From NCBI GenBank assembly GCA_000226015.1, contig JH152960.1, positions 148,564 to 168,837 of the forward strand: a DNA stretch of 20,274 bases, in the 5' to 3' direction. Positions 20,194 through 20,274 of the stretch are shown here, one piece after another. The DNA comes from Mnemiopsis leidyi. Lineage: Eukaryota > Ctenophora > Tentaculata > Lobata > Bolinopsidae. Under the pieces are notes generated by a model that was not told the origin of the DNA, did not search any database, and saw only the letters and a program-made list of their open reading frames with translations. Position 1 is the stretch's first letter, and every line of letters starts with the position of its first letter. Made by a program: the position numbers and the translations under genes.

Positions 20194-20274
20194 TCGTACG
20201 CATATTGAATTATGCGGTATTAATTGAATCTCTATGGCACGCAATCAGTCAATTTCAGTGGAATTGTTCGTTTT

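Larger units (their letters stand above)
18980..20274. repeat. Long inverted repeat with tRNA-like arms
   Basis: Left arm 18980-19320 and right arm 19931-20274 are near-identical reverse complements, with roughly 90-95 percent identity by eye and a few small indels. The right arm is cut by the window end, so the true arm length is at least 340 bp. The 610-bp spacer (19321-19930) is AT-rich, has no conserved frame and holds a 19-bp tandem duplication. Each arm contains a tRNA-Thr-like segment about 80 bp from its outer visible edge. It could be a foldback or long-TIR non-autonomous transposon, or two inverted copies of one larger repeat. Confidence 0.9.

Overview
The window looks like nuclear DNA of an invertebrate metazoan, or at least of a ciliated eukaryote close to animals. 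It is AT-rich between genes. It holds two plus-strand protein genes split by many GT-AG introns, and a dense load of short non-autonomous repeats. No transposase, reverse transcriptase, rRNA, CRISPR array or bacterial-type operon is visible. The species cannot be fixed from sequence alone.

Layout: 1-3096 is AT-rich with no gene I can support. 3097-4290 is a CpG-rich block built from reused short modules. 4291-5681 holds a GC-rich repeat end and a minus-strand tRNA-Gly-like SINE head. 5787-12851 is a complete importin-9 gene (IPO9): 16 coding exons, 1002 codons, every junction keeping frame. 12852-13598 is the intergenic promoter region, with an E2F-type palindrome. 13599-15785 is a complete four-exon gene for DRC12/CCDC153 (197 aa), whose last intron holds a tRNA-derived SINE and a tandem repeat of about 206 bp. 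15786-16240 is probable 3' UTR. 16551-17300 is a second block of the same CpG-rich modules. 17721-18153 is a possible small inverted-repeat element. 18701-18815 is a possible orphan terminal exon. 18980-20274 is a long inverted repeat whose arms each carry a tRNA-Thr-like sequence; it runs off the window end.

Functionally the two genes are unrelated: IPO9 is a housekeeping nuclear import receptor and histone H2A-H2B carrier, and DRC12 is a nexin-dynein regulatory complex subunit of motile cilia. They share strand and are only 747 bp apart. The most unusual features are the two module blocks flanking the gene pair, the tRNA-containing inverted repeat, and a broken duplication of the IPO9 exon 2 splice acceptor that creates a decoy site leading to a stop codon.
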